A DNA stretch of 64,000 nt from Aerococcaceae bacterium DSM 111020 (GCA_015863185.1 JACBXP010000001.1:124001-188000), one strand, 5' to 3'. Numbered from the stretch's first letter, positions 1 through 8,970 are shown. A program made the numbers and translations. Notes: generated by a model not told the origin, from the letters alone.

Positions 1-783
1 TTTTGTCGAACCAAAAAACGTGTCGATGAGGTAGGGCGTGGATTAAGTCTCAGAGGTTATAATGCAGAATTAATTCATGGAGATATCACTCAACAAAAAC
101 GTACTAGTGTTATTAGAGAATTTCGTGATGAAAACATTGAAATTTTGGTAGCGACAGATGTCGCGGCACGGGGATTAGATATCTCTGGGGTAACACATGT
201 ATATAATTATGATATTCCTCAAGATCCCGAAAGTTATGTGCACCGTATCGGAAGAACAGGTCGTGCAGGAAGTGATGGCATGTCGATGACATTTGTTCAA
301 CCGAATGAAATGGCTTATTTAAGAACCATTGAAAAGTTAATTCGTAAGGAAATGTCACCAATGCGACCACCGACTGATGAAGAGGCGCAACAAGGACAAA
401 TTCAACAAATTATCGATGAGACGAATAAAATTTTAGAAGAAGAAAATATCAGTCACTTACGTAACGCAGCGAAATTATTATTGCAGCATTATGATGAGAA
501 TGATTTAGTTTCAGCCTTACTGAGCCAATTAGTGGATACAACCAATGATGTGGAAGTGTTTATTTCACCACAGAAACCATTACCCAATGCCAAGAATAAA
601 GGTCGTGGACATCAGAAAGGTTATAAAGGGAAACGTCGTCGCAATGATCGAAATCGTTATGACAAAAAACGGAATGATCGCCGTCGTTCTAAACAAACAT
701 CAAATAGACAGCAAGATCATTCAAATAAAAAATCCCAAAACAAACAAGGAAATAATTTCAAGATAAAAAATAAGAAAGATTAA
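1..783 (+). CDS. cshA: DEAD-box ATP-dependent RNA helicase, C-terminal part (CshA-like, cut by window edge)
   Basis: The reading frame is open from base 1, so the N-terminal RecA domain lies outside the window; 260 residues are visible. They hold helicase domain 2 with the motifs ATDVAARGLDI and YVHRIGRTGRAG, where the arginines contact ATP in this family. A long, strongly basic tail rich in Lys, Arg, Asn and Gln follows (about the last 70 residues), as in CshA-type helicases, where it helps bind RNA. These enzymes unwind RNA in ribosome assembly and mRNA decay and work in the cytoplasm. The order cshA-acpS-alr is common in Lactobacillales and supports CshA rather than another DEAD-box paralogue. 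A second helicase of this class lies at 54806-56002. Confidence 0.88.
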   Translation, partial: FCRTKKRVDEVGRGLSLRGYNAELIHGDITQQKRTSVIREFRDENIEILVATDVAARGLDISGVTHVYNYDIPQDPESYVHRIGRTGRAGSDGMSMTFVQPNEMAYLRTIEKLIRKEMSPMRPPTDEEAQQGQIQQIIDETNKILEEENISHLRNAAKLLLQHYDENDLVSALLSQLVDTTNDVEVFISPQKPLPNAKNKGRGHQKGYKGKRRRNDRNRYDKKRNDRRRSKQTSNRQQDHSNKKSQNKQGNNFKIKNKKD

Positions 784-795
784 GGTAAATAATTC

Positions 796-1200
796 ATGCG
801 TATTGGAACAGATATCATTGAAATCAGACGCATTAGAGAAGTGATTCAGAGAAATCAACGATTTGCTGAAAAAGTCTTAACAAGCGAGGAATTTAAAATC
901 TATGAGAGATATCCTTTAGGACGCAGAGAAGAATTTTTAGCTGGGCGTTTTTCAGCCAAAGAAGCTTATGGTAAAGCACTCAGAACAGGTGTGGGAACCA
1001 GTTTGAAATTTACTGATATTGAAATATTGCCGAATGAACTTGGTATTCCATTTATTACTAAAGGACCTGTCATAAAAGAAGCGCAAGTATCAATCAGCCA
1101 TACGAAAGAATATGCTACCGCGATGGTTTTGATTGAATTAACTGAAATGAAAATACAAGAAAAGTTAAAGCACTTTGAAAGGAAAAAGGAGAGAAAGTAA
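796..1200 (+). CDS. acpS: holo-[acyl-carrier-protein] synthase
   Basis: This enzyme moves 4'-phosphopantetheine from CoA onto a serine of acyl carrier protein, switching on fatty acid synthesis. The N-terminus GTDIIEIRRI carries the Mg-binding aspartate, and RFSAKEAYGKAL carries the second conserved acidic residue and the CoA-contact lysines. VSISHTKEYATAMV is the usual third motif. At 134 residues it is slightly longer than the typical 115-125, the excess being a charged C-terminal tail (KHFERKKERK). The ATG has an AAGGTAA-like ribosome site. It starts 12 bases after the helicase stop, and alr follows with only one base between stop and start, so the three genes are probably co-transcribed. 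Confidence 0.95.
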   Translation: MRIGTDIIEIRRIREVIQRNQRFAEKVLTSEEFKIYERYPLGRREEFLAGRFSAKEAYGKALRTGVGTSLKFTDIEILPNELGIPFITKGPVIKEAQVSISHTKEYATAMVLIELTEMKIQEKLKHFERKKERK

Positions 1201-1201
1201 A

Positions 1202-2380
1202 GTGGAGAACTGGATCCATCGACCGACCCGGGCTCGTGTTCATTTACCAACGTTTAAAGATAATATTCAGTGGTTATTGAAATATCGAACGTCCCCTGGT
1301 CAAAAAGTATTCGCAACCATAAAAGCTAATGGCTATGGACATGGAGCTGTTGAAATAGGAAAAGTAGCTCTTTCAGCGGGGGTTCATGGTTTAGCTGTGG
1401 CTACTGTTGAAGAAGCGATTGAGTTACGAGAAGCAGATATTGATACGGTTCCAATACTTGTTCTAGGTCATACTTTACCTGAAGGCATTCATGATATCTT
1501 AAAATATCAATTAACCATTACCGTTAGTGATACCGATTTTTTTGACTCTGTTGAAGATTATCTCAACAAACAGGATTCAAGGATACTTGGTCATACTAAG
1601 CTCAAAGTGCACCTTGCAGTGGACACGGGAATGTCTCGGATTGGTGTGCGAACAGTGGAGGAGCTACATGAATTTATCGAAAAAGTTCAAGAATACTCCT
1701 GGGTTGATTGGGAAGGTGCTTTTACGCATTTTGCTACCGCTGGTGGGGGTTCTGCTTCTTATATTGAGGATCAATTGGCTAAGTGGCGACAACTGGAACA
1801 ACACTTGCCTAACTCTGTTAAAGAACGACATTATGCAAATTCCGCGATGGGATTATGGCATGGTAATGCGATGCCAGAATCGACGATTGTTCGCTTTGGT
1901 ATTGCAATGTACGGACTAGATCCTAAAGATGCCTTAATAACGGATGAAGATTTACCAAAGTTACAAAATGAAAATTTAGAAGCACTGAAACCAGCCCTGG
2001 AATGGGTCACTGAAATCGTTCATGTTAAGCAAGTACCTCCAGGAACGAAGATTAGTTATGGAGCGACTTATGAAAGTAGTGAAAATGAATGGATTGCAAC
2101 GCTGCCGATTGGGTATGCTGATGGATGGCACCGCCATTATCAAACGGTCCCTGTGATCATTGAAGGAGAATATGCAGAGATTGTTGGCACCATTAATATG
2201 GATCAAATGATGATTCGCTTACCACGATATTATCCGAAGGGAACAAAAGTAACCCTCATTGGAAAAAATGGTCATTTAATGAATCACCCAAGTAAAATAG
2301 CACGAGATATTGGAACGATTGGCTATGAGATTTTAACATCGATTGGTCCTAGAGTTCCTCGAATATATCTCGAGGAATAG
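1202..2380 (+). CDS. alr: alanine racemase
   Basis: PLP enzyme that converts L-alanine to D-alanine for peptidoglycan precursors and, where present, D-alanylated teichoic acids. The PLP-binding lysine is K41 in ATIKANGYGHG, and the second catalytic base is the tyrosine in KISYGATY. TINMDQMM is the conserved C-terminal-domain motif. I chose the GTG at 1202 because AAAGGAGAG lies 8 bases upstream; an in-frame TTG at 1175 would place that ribosome site inside the gene. The product is then 392 residues, a normal length for the family. The first codon is one base after the acpS stop, suggesting translational coupling. Confidence 0.95.
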   Translation: MENWIHRPTRARVHLPTFKDNIQWLLKYRTSPGQKVFATIKANGYGHGAVEIGKVALSAGVHGLAVATVEEAIELREADIDTVPILVLGHTLPEGIHDILKYQLTITVSDTDFFDSVEDYLNKQDSRILGHTKLKVHLAVDTGMSRIGVRTVEELHEFIEKVQEYSWVDWEGAFTHFATAGGGSASYIEDQLAKWRQLEQHLPNSVKERHYANSAMGLWHGNAMPESTIVRFGIAMYGLDPKDALITDEDLPKLQNENLEALKPALEWVTEIVHVKQVPPGTKISYGATYESSENEWIATLPIGYADGWHRHYQTVPVIIEGEYAEIVGTINMDQMMIRLPRYYPKGTKVTLIGKNGHLMNHPSKIARDIGTIGYEILTSIGPRVPRIYLEE

Positions 2381-2392
2381 GAGTGTGTAAAG

Positions 2393-3049
2393 ATGTACGA
2401 TGTAGAGTATCTTACTGTGGCTGGTCAATTTATGGAGAATTGTTATGCAGTGATTCACCCAGAATCACGTGAAGCTCTCATTATTGATCCTGGTGGCAAT
2501 GAGACAGAAATTATCGATTGGATTGCAGAATTGAATATTCAACCGATTGCGATTTTATTAACGCATGCCCATAGTGATCATATTGGTGCTGTTGATGCAT
2601 TGCGTGATGAATATGGCATTTTACTATATGTGTATTATTTGGAAAGTGATCATTTAACCAACCCAAGATTAAATTTATCTGCATTATACCCAGGAGAAGA
2701 GATAACTGTTAGACCTGCAGATATTGCATGGGTCGAACCTGATTTGACTTACCAGCAAATAGGTCCCTTTTATTTTGAAATGGGGTTTGCTCCTGGGCAT
2801 AGTCCAGGGCATGTTATTTTCAAGTTTTTGGAAAGTGGCTTTGTGATTTCTGGAGATGTCATTTTTCAAGGAAGTATTGGACGTACTGATTTACCTGGGG
2901 GAGACACTGAACGTTTGATGCAGAGCATTCGGGAAGAGATTTATACTTTACCTGATGAAACTGTCCTGTATCCAGGTCATGGGTCACAGACAACAGTAGC
3001 ACATGAAAAACAAACAAATCCGTTTAACCGCATGATTTTTGGAAATTAA
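2393..3049 (+). CDS. metallo-beta-lactamase-fold hydrolase (glyoxalase II-like, YqgX type)
   Basis: A 218-residue protein with the metal-binding motif THAHSDHIGAV, a second histidine in APGHSPGHV, the bridging aspartate in ISGDVIFQGSIGRTD and the last histidine in LYPGHGSQT. This is the complete ligand set of the MBL-fold thioesterase-like hydrolases often annotated as glyoxalase II-like. The true substrate cannot be read from sequence; thioester or sulfur metabolites are likely for the family. It begins 12 bases after alr with its ribosome site (AGGAG) overlapping the alr stop, so it is the last gene of the cshA-acpS-alr operon and is followed by a strong terminator. Confidence 0.82.
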   Translation: MYDVEYLTVAGQFMENCYAVIHPESREALIIDPGGNETEIIDWIAELNIQPIAILLTHAHSDHIGAVDALRDEYGILLYVYYLESDHLTNPRLNLSALYPGEEITVRPADIAWVEPDLTYQQIGPFYFEMGFAPGHSPGHVIFKFLESGFVISGDVIFQGSIGRTDLPGGDTERLMQSIREEIYTLPDETVLYPGHGSQTTVAHEKQTNPFNRMIFGN

Positions 3050-3102
3050 GCTTTTTCGTTCATTGTTTGAAACGATAACGATGGTGCAAGTACAAAAAGA
3101 AG

Positions 3103-3128
3103 CCGTTCGCAAGTCGCGAACGGTTTTT
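3103..3128 (+). terminator. intrinsic terminator of the cshA-acpS-alr-MBL operon
   Basis: A perfect 8-bp stem, CCGTTCGC paired with GCGAACGG, has a 5-base loop and is followed directly by a run of five T. It lies 53 bases after the hydrolase stop and before the convergent CBS-protein gene. Confidence 0.85.
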
Positions 3129-3176
3129 AAAATAGGATAAGTTAGAGCATCTCATTCTACGATTACAATGTTTTGA

Positions 3177-3809
3177 TTACCAGTGATACTCTGTCAGTGG
3201 ATATTGTTTTTGACGTAACTTTAGAATGAGACGATTAATCTGTACTCGATTGACTTCTGGGCCAATAACAACAAAAAGATGTTTGGATGTATTGAAATCT
3301 GTTTCTTGAAACAGTTGAAATGTTTTGGGTTCAATATATTTGAGGATAATGCGAGTTAATTGATCCAGACTACGTAGGCCGGGAGTAAGATCAATTTTTA
3401 ACATATGCATACGATCATTTGCGCCCCATGCTTGGGCAAGAAAATCTAACAGATGATTATGATAAACGATTCCGACAAAATTATTATTTTCATTTAAAAT
3501 ACAAATATAAGGTAAATCTCTGATCGAGAAGATGAGTTGATAGATAGAATCATTTAAATGGACTACCCGTGTTGTGTTTTTTAGAAAACTGGTGACACGC
3601 TTCGATTTTAGATGCTCTTTACCATGGTGAAAGGCTTCTTTATAGATGTGGTATTTATAGATATTGCCGCGAAAAAGTTGTTCAGTCGAGTCAACTACGG
3701 GGGCATTACGAAGATTATTTTCTTCTAATATTTCTAATGCATCCAAACAATTCACTGTTTCGGGAATTAATAATATATCTTCTTTTGGCACCATAATTTG
3801 TTCAATCAT
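3177..3809 (-). CDS. cbpA: CBS-domain protein, cyclic-di-AMP receptor-like (CbpA type)
   Basis: A 210-residue soluble protein with two CBS modules: one covers residues 1-60 and part of 70-130 (SFLKNTTRVVHLNDSIY, then DLPYICILNENNNFVGIV), and an ACT-like C-terminal region ends the protein. The pattern GNIYKYHIYK followed by FSIRDLPYI resembles what I know of the CbpA proteins of Listeria and related bacteria, which bind c-di-AMP. No transmembrane segment or enzyme motif is visible, fitting a sensor or adaptor. It is divergent from a CNNM/CorC-type membrane protein gene at 4023. The family assignment is by resemblance; ligand binding here is inferred. Confidence 0.65.
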   Translation of the reverse strand: MIEQIMVPKEDILLIPETVNCLDALEILEENNLRNAPVVDSTEQLFRGNIYKYHIYKEAFHHGKEHLKSKRVTSFLKNTTRVVHLNDSIYQLIFSIRDLPYICILNENNNFVGIVYHNHLLDFLAQAWGANDRMHMLKIDLTPGLRSLDQLTRIILKYIEPKTFQLFQETDFNTSKHLFVVIGPEVNRVQINRLILKLRQKQYPLTEYHW

Positions 3810-3950
3810 GTTTGGTCTCCTCTTCTAATATCATAGCTTAGAATAACACTGGATAAATTAAAAAGCAAGCGTTTTCTCATTGTTTTCTCATCGTAAATAT
3901 TGAATTTATCTCTTTTCATGTAGAGAAGGCGGTTATTGTTGGCGAAATAA

Positions 3951-3979
3951 TTGCATTTTCAGTGAGAAAAGATTATAGT
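3951..3979 (+). promoter_or_regulatory. sigma-A type promoter for the CNNM/CorC-type gene
   Basis: TTGCAT (3951-3956) and TATAGT (3974-3979) are separated by 17 bases, about 40 bases before the ribosome site of the downstream gene. An overlapping TATAAT at 3979-3984 is present but would need a 22-base spacer. Confidence 0.55.
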
Positions 3980-4022
3980 ATAATAAAATATATAATTAGC
4001 AAGAATAAAAGGAGAAATGATA

Positions 4023-5438
4023 ATGGATTCCCCCGGTTCCTTGTGGACACAATTACTGATAATTTTAATATTGACTTTTATAAACGCTATTTTTGCTGCG
4101 AGTGAAATGGCTTTTGTTTCTGTTAATTATACAAAATTAAGACGATATGCTGAAGAAGGTGATAAACGCGCAGTGCGGGTTCTGTCATTACTGGAAGATT
4201 CGGATGATTTTCTGGCAACAATTCAAGTCGCCATTACATTGGCAGGATTTTTATCGAGTGCTTCGGCTGCTACCAGTTTTGCTGATTACTTAGTTGCGCT
4301 ATTCCCTGATTTTGCTGGGGCTTATACCGTCGCAATTATCGTTGTGACGATGATATTATCTTATATCACATTAGTTTTTGGTGAATTATTTCCTAAACAA
4401 ATCGCTTTACAAATGCCTGAAAAAATAGCAATGGCGATGAGTGGTTTGATTGCGGGAACACAGACAATTTTTAAACCCTTTGTGTGGCTTTTATCTACGT
4501 CGACAGATTTATTACAAAAAATCACACCGATTGAATTTTCTGAGGATGAAGAGAAGTTTACGCGCGAAGAAATGAAAGCTATCATTCAAGAAAGTCGAGC
4601 GGAAGGTTCTATCGACTTAGCTGAACTAACAATGCTTCAAGGTGTATTATCGCTTGATACAAAGATTGCAGAAGGGATTATGACACCAAGAACCGATACT
4701 GTTATGGTTGATATCTCCGATGATTATGCTACTGTACTACAAGAGTTACTGGAAACACCTTACTCACGTATTCCATTGTATGAAAATGACAAGGATAATG
4801 TGATTGGTGTTATTCATATGAAACATCTTCTAAAGAGTGCAAAAGAAGAAGGCTTTGAGCATCTAGATTTCTTGGAAATCGCGACAGAACCGCTCTTTAT
4901 TCCTTCAACATTATACATCGATGATTTGTTAATTCAATTTAGAAATGAACAAACGCATTTAGCAATCATAAAAGACGAATATGGTGGTGTTGCGGGGATT
5001 GTGACACTTGAAGATGTTCTAGAAGAAATTGTTGGAGATATTGAGGATGAAACGGATATCAATCCATCGGCAGATATTCGCAAAATTGATGACCATAACT
5101 ATTATTTAAATGGCATGTTATCGGTTGATAAATTCAATCAGTTCTTCAATCAGGACATTGAAACCGACGACGTTGATACGATCGCTGGTTTAATGATTTT
5201 TTATATGGGATATGTTCCTGAAGATGATGAGCAAGTATCTATCCGAATCAATGAATATATCTTAAAGACCAGCCTCGTAGAAAATGGCCGTATTCGTGGC
5301 ATTCATCTGATCGAAGATTTAGATGGAGAAATTGAAACAGATTATGACGCTTCCACGATAGACGAAGAAAATGAAGAACGTGAAGAAACCATTGAGGATA
5401 TTGAAAAAGCTCAAGAAGCTGATTATATTTCAGATTAA
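4023..5438 (+). CDS. CNNM/CorC-family membrane protein with CBS pair (hemolysin family)
   Basis: The protein begins with a CNNM (DUF21) membrane domain of about four helices (residues 1-190), including TFINAIFAASEMAFVSVN near the start. A CBS pair follows (about 215-335), with IMTPRTDTVMVD and IVTLEDVLEEIVGDIEDE. The C-terminus is a CorC/HlyC FAD-like domain ending in a very acidic tail. Proteins of this layout act in Mg2+ export or Mg2+/Co2+ resistance in several bacteria; the old name hemolysin is misleading. ATG 4023 is preferred to ATG 4017 because AGGAG ends only two bases before 4017 but eight bases before 4023. Monocistronic between a promoter and a terminator. Confidence 0.85.
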   Translation: MDSPGSLWTQLLIILILTFINAIFAASEMAFVSVNYTKLRRYAEEGDKRAVRVLSLLEDSDDFLATIQVAITLAGFLSSASAATSFADYLVALFPDFAGAYTVAIIVVTMILSYITLVFGELFPKQIALQMPEKIAMAMSGLIAGTQTIFKPFVWLLSTSTDLLQKITPIEFSEDEEKFTREEMKAIIQESRAEGSIDLAELTMLQGVLSLDTKIAEGIMTPRTDTVMVDISDDYATVLQELLETPYSRIPLYENDKDNVIGVIHMKHLLKSAKEEGFEHLDFLEIATEPLFIPSTLYIDDLLIQFRNEQTHLAIIKDEYGGVAGIVTLEDVLEEIVGDIEDETDINPSADIRKIDDHNYYLNGMLSVDKFNQFFNQDIETDDVDTIAGLMIFYMGYVPEDDEQVSIRINEYILKTSLVENGRIRGIHLIEDLDGEIETDYDASTIDEENEEREETIEDIEKAQEADYISD

Positions 5439-5445
5439 TAGTGTG

Positions 5446-5481
5446 GCACATTTCTAACAATCATGTTAGAGTGTGCTTTTT
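5446..5481 (+). terminator. intrinsic terminator after the CNNM/CorC-type gene
   Basis: A two-part stem, GCACA then TCTAACA pairing with TGTTAGA then TGTGC, has a small internal loop and is followed by five T. It lies 8 bases after the stop codon. Confidence 0.75.
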
Positions 5482-5535
5482 ACTTTATTAAACTAAGAAT
5501 AGTGAGATAAATAGGACAAAGTGTAGGAGGATAAT

Positions 5536-6216
5536 ATGTTAAATGAAATGATGCATCGTCCCATCGTTATGGAAAAGATTGTAAAGTTTATGAGAGAGCA
5601 ACAGACATCCTTTGAGGGGGGAGTAGGCGAGTTAGAGGCATATGCTAATGAACGTGGTATTCCAGTCATCCCTCACGAGACGGCTAAATTTATTGATTTA
5701 TTTACAGCAACGATTCAGCCTGAAAATATTTTGGAGATAGGAACGGCTATCGGTTTCTCAGCCAGTTTAATGGCACAACATTTATCTGGTCATGGACATC
5801 TCACCACCATCGATCGTTATCCAGAAATGTATGAACGAGCGAAAGAGAACTTTAAACGATTGGGATTAGAAGAACGAATTACGATGATTGAAGGCGATGC
5901 TGCCGATGTTCTTCCTACACTTGAAGGTGGTTATGATTTAATTTTTATGGATAGTGCAAAAGCGAAATATATCGAATTTTTGCCTGATTGTATGCGCTTA
6001 TTAAAGATGGGCGGTATTTTGATTATTGATGATGTATTTCAGGCTGGAACAGTATTGGATGATGAGTCTGATATTCCAAAACGTGTGCGAAAAATTCATC
6101 GAAAATTAAATGAATTATTTGATACGGTCTTACCCTCCACCGAACATCGTAGCAGTTTAATTCCTTTGGGTGATGGTCTATTAATGATTAGAAAAGAGTC
6201 AGAAAATTACTTTTGA
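5536..6216 (+). CDS. trmR: class I SAM-dependent O-methyltransferase (TrmR/YrrM-like)
   Basis: A 226-residue methyltransferase with the SAM motif ILEIGTAIGFSASLMA, the ribose-binding acidic position in LTTIDRYPE, and the metal-binding signature FMDSAKAKY and IIDDVF. These place it in the O-methyltransferase family 3 fold. Within Firmicutes the closest family I recognise is YrrM/TrmR, which methylates 5-hydroxyuridine at the wobble position of tRNA. The usual YrrN/YrrO peptidase-like neighbours are not present, so the tRNA role is inferred from fold and length. A good AGGAGG ribosome site precedes the ATG. Confidence 0.72.
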   Translation: MLNEMMHRPIVMEKIVKFMREQQTSFEGGVGELEAYANERGIPVIPHETAKFIDLFTATIQPENILEIGTAIGFSASLMAQHLSGHGHLTTIDRYPEMYERAKENFKRLGLEERITMIEGDAADVLPTLEGGYDLIFMDSAKAKYIEFLPDCMRLLKMGGILIIDDVFQAGTVLDDESDIPKRVRKIHRKLNELFDTVLPSTEHRSSLIPLGDGLLMIRKESENYF

Positions 6217-6265
6217 CAAAATGTTTAATTCGAAATAAATTTATAAAAAAGTCATAAACTAAGAG

Positions 6266-6271
6266 TATAAT
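6266..6271 (+). promoter_or_regulatory. candidate -10 element for L,D-transpeptidase 1
   Basis: TATAAT lies 33 bases before the start codon in a very AT-rich stretch. No convincing -35 hexamer is found at the usual distance, so this is a weak call. Confidence 0.35.
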
Positions 6272-6303
6272 ATTTATTAAGATAATAAAAAAGGTGGAAT
6301 TAT

Positions 6304-7680
6304 ATGAAAAAAGGTATCATTGCATTTATCGCAATTGTCCTTCTTTTAGTCGTAGGATATGGTGCTGGAATTGGTTATTTCTCTGAACGTTTTCAGCCAA
6401 ATACTGTTTTTGCTGGTGTTGATATCAGTAATCAGACATTAGAAGAAGCGAATAAAAATATTACAGAATCACTTGCAGACAAGTCTATTTCAATTACAGA
6501 GAATGGGAATGAAGTAGGGACGATTCAAATAGCTCAATTAGAGCCAGAATTTCATGTGGAAGAAGTATTAACCAATGCATACCAATCACAGAATCCGAAT
6601 CAATGGTTGTTATCATTTTTTAATAGTGACCAATTCGATGTTAATTTGAATGAATATATTGATATTAGTGAAAACGCCTTGAATCAAGCGCTTTTAGATA
6701 TTGGTTTAGGAAATGGTGACCGTGAACCTTCGAGCAATGCCAGCATTGAGTACACCGAAGTTGACGGATATCATGTCAAAGAGGCAGAACAAGGAAATCA
6801 ATTAGATCACGAAAAAGTAAATACATTAATCATGGATAATATTGCCAAAGGCGAAGATAAAACAGAGATTAACCAGGCTTATCTTGAGCCAGAGATTACG
6901 AGTGATGATGAAACAATTCAAGCGATGATGGAAGAGATCAATAATGCTGCAGACATGACGTTAACCTTAACTATTAGTGGTGAAGAAGAGACGATCCAAC
7001 GTGAACAAATTATGCAGTGGATGGGCTTTGACGAACAAAATCAATTAACGTTTGATTATGATGCGATTTATGATTATTTAGGCACATTAAATGATAAATA
7101 TGCGACATTTGAGAAGCCACGTGAGTTTGAAAGTACCCTTCGTGGCACGGTGACGGTGGAACCAGGAACACTAGGTTGGTCTATTGATCGTGAAGCGGAA
7201 ACAGAACACATCATCGCCGATCTACAAAAAGGTGATGATGTCAAACGCGAACCAACTATTGTGGGGACCGGATATAATGCGGAAGGTTCTGATATAGGTA
7301 ATACTTATGTTGAAGTAGATATTGATAATCAGACTATGTTTTATTATGAAGATGGAGAAATGCTCTTTGAAACATTAGTGGTTACCGGTCAAGTTGGAAC
7401 AGATACTGTTCCGGGGGCTTATTCTATTTGGGATAAACAATCGCCTTCATCATTGAGAGGTTATAACCCAAGAACAGAAAGAGATTATGTGCAGCCTGTA
7501 GAATATTGGTTACCATTTGATGATACTGGACAAGGCATTCATGATGCTAACTGGCAAGCGAATTTTGGAGGAGATACCTATCAGGTTTCAGGATCTCTAG
7601 GCTGTATTAATACTCCACCTGATGCAATGGGTGAACTTTTTGAAATGGTAGAACTGGGCACACCCGTGATTGTGTTCTAG
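6304..7680 (+). CDS. L,D-transpeptidase with YoaR-like peptidoglycan-binding domains (copy 1)
   Basis: A 458-residue enzyme with an N-terminal signal anchor (residues 5-25), two YoaR-like putative peptidoglycan-binding regions (about 30-300) and a C-terminal YkuD catalytic domain (about 330-458). It matches the layout and length of the enterococcal Ldt(fm), which makes 3-3 cross-links in peptidoglycan and bypasses beta-lactams. The catalytic cysteine lies in GSLGCINTPP and the first conserved histidine in QGIHDANW. The usual SHGC is SLGC here, the same change as in the second copy at 41396-42775. It probably acts outside the membrane. Monocistronic; a bidirectional terminator follows. Confidence 0.88.
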   Translation: MKKGIIAFIAIVLLLVVGYGAGIGYFSERFQPNTVFAGVDISNQTLEEANKNITESLADKSISITENGNEVGTIQIAQLEPEFHVEEVLTNAYQSQNPNQWLLSFFNSDQFDVNLNEYIDISENALNQALLDIGLGNGDREPSSNASIEYTEVDGYHVKEAEQGNQLDHEKVNTLIMDNIAKGEDKTEINQAYLEPEITSDDETIQAMMEEINNAADMTLTLTISGEEETIQREQIMQWMGFDEQNQLTFDYDAIYDYLGTLNDKYATFEKPREFESTLRGTVTVEPGTLGWSIDREAETEHIIADLQKGDDVKREPTIVGTGYNAEGSDIGNTYVEVDIDNQTMFYYEDGEMLFETLVVTGQVGTDTVPGAYSIWDKQSPSSLRGYNPRTERDYVQPVEYWLPFDDTGQGIHDANWQANFGGDTYQVSGSLGCINTPPDAMGELFEMVELGTPVIVF

Positions 7681-7703
7681 TCATAGATTAAATAATAAAC
7701 AAG

Positions 7704-7752
7704 ATAAAAAAATGACTTGAATTCCAATGAATGGTACTCAAGTCATTTTTTA
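7704..7752. terminator. bidirectional intrinsic terminator between convergent genes
   Basis: AATGACTTGA (7711-7720) pairs with TCAAGTCATT (7738-7747). A run of A precedes the stem and a run of T follows it, so it can stop transcripts of the L,D-transpeptidase and of the convergent antiporter gene. Confidence 0.85.
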
Positions 7753-8970
7753 TTAATTTTGTTTTACTTCACCCGCTTTTTCATAAGCTTTATTTGAAAG
7801 TAAAATACCAATGAATTCATTGATTATTACAGCAGCAGATAAGGTAATGGTGATGATATTTGCATAATTCGGTTCAATCGCTTGAACTAAAGTGTGTGAG
7901 TTCGCCTCTAATACGAGTGATATACCTGCATGAGGCAACATCACAATTCCGAGATATTTTTTGACAGTGTCTTCTTTGCCAGCAATTTGAGCCCCAAAAT
8001 AGCCACCGAGATATTTACCGATTGCACGGATAATAATATATATGAAAGGAAGTAATCCAGCAGTAAATATGAGTCTTGGTTCTAATGGTGCAGATAAATT
8101 GATAATTACGAGTAATAAAGCGAAGGATTCAAACTTTCCGAAATCATCCTCTATGCGGGAATAGTCATCCACTTCGCCAACATTAACAAAGGCAGCGGCA
8201 AACCCTATTCCAAGTAGTAGATAGTTTAAGTTGAAGGTTGAGAAGATATAACTATCAATCGCTTTACCTGCAATATAAGAAAGAAAGACAACCGCTAAGA
8301 ATGCAAAGAAAACAGTTCGTTTACTATCAATCGGATCAACGAAGCGGCCACTAATATAACCTAACAATACGCCAATGAGTAGAGGTGCAATGATGGACAT
8401 GAACAATGTCGCTAAGATAGAATCAGACGAATCGATATAAAAGGTTTGCATAATAGCAATCACTACGAAGAAAAACATATTCCCAAAGAGAGAATTTAAA
8501 ATCGACATCGACTCCATCGTGTCTGTTAAAGGTCCATCAGTGTCATATTCATCAATAATTGAAAGTGCTGGTGCGGGTGCTGTGACGGTAGAAATCGCTC
8601 CAATCACAATACCTAATGCTGGAGAATAACCTAGCAGATAAAAGACACCACCTAAGCCAACAGAAACGACGATAAATGTTATAATGATTTCAGCCCAGGA
8701 AAGTTTAAGATTTTCTGTTCCTTGAGCACGAATTTCTTCTAAAACTAAATTGGAACCTAACATAATCCCAATTAATACTTGAGATAAGTCAATGATCCAA
8801 CCATACCAACTAGCATTTAATAAATCATGATTCATGACGCCAATCACATTCGGGCCGATGATAATTCCCATGATTAACCAACCTAAGATGGCTGGTAAAT
8901 TGAATTTAGTCAATAACTTTCCGGCACCAAAGGCTAGCGCCAAAGCTAAAAGTAATCTAAGAAACAGCAT
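7753..8970 (-). CDS. cation:proton antiporter (CPA2 / Na+/H+ exchanger type)
   Basis: A 405-residue integral membrane protein with about 11-12 hydrophobic helices and no cytoplasmic RCK/TrkA domain. The start FGAGKLLTKFNLPAILGWL and the early LVLEEIRAQG are typical of the CPA2 branch, and GAISTVTAPAPALSI is the unwound helix region of the family. It should exchange Na+ or K+ for protons and help pH and ion balance. It lies alone on the minus strand, divergent from walR with about 270 bases between the start codons. Ion selectivity cannot be decided from sequence. Confidence 0.8.
   Translation of the reverse strand: MLFLRLLLALALAFGAGKLLTKFNLPAILGWLIMGIIIGPNVIGVMNHDLLNASWYGWIIDLSQVLIGIMLGSNLVLEEIRAQGTENLKLSWAEIIITFIVVSVGLGGVFYLLGYSPALGIVIGAISTVTAPAPALSIIDEYDTDGPLTDTMESMSILNSLFGNMFFFVVIAIMQTFYIDSSDSILATLFMSIIAPLLIGVLLGYISGRFVDPIDSKRTVFFAFLAVVFLSYIAGKAIDSYIFSTFNLNYLLLGIGFAAAFVNVGEVDDYSRIEDDFGKFESFALLLVIINLSAPLEPRLIFTAGLLPFIYIIIRAIGKYLGGYFGAQIAGKEDTVKKYLGIVMLPHAGISLVLEANSHTLVQAIEPNYANIITITLSAAVIINEFIGILLSNKAYEKAGEVKQN

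Noticed and set aside
3863-3876. cre-like AGCAAGCGTTTTCT upstream of the divergent CBS-protein and CNNM genes
   Set aside because: At least two mismatches to the consensus, including the first position, in an AT-rich region; too weak to support.
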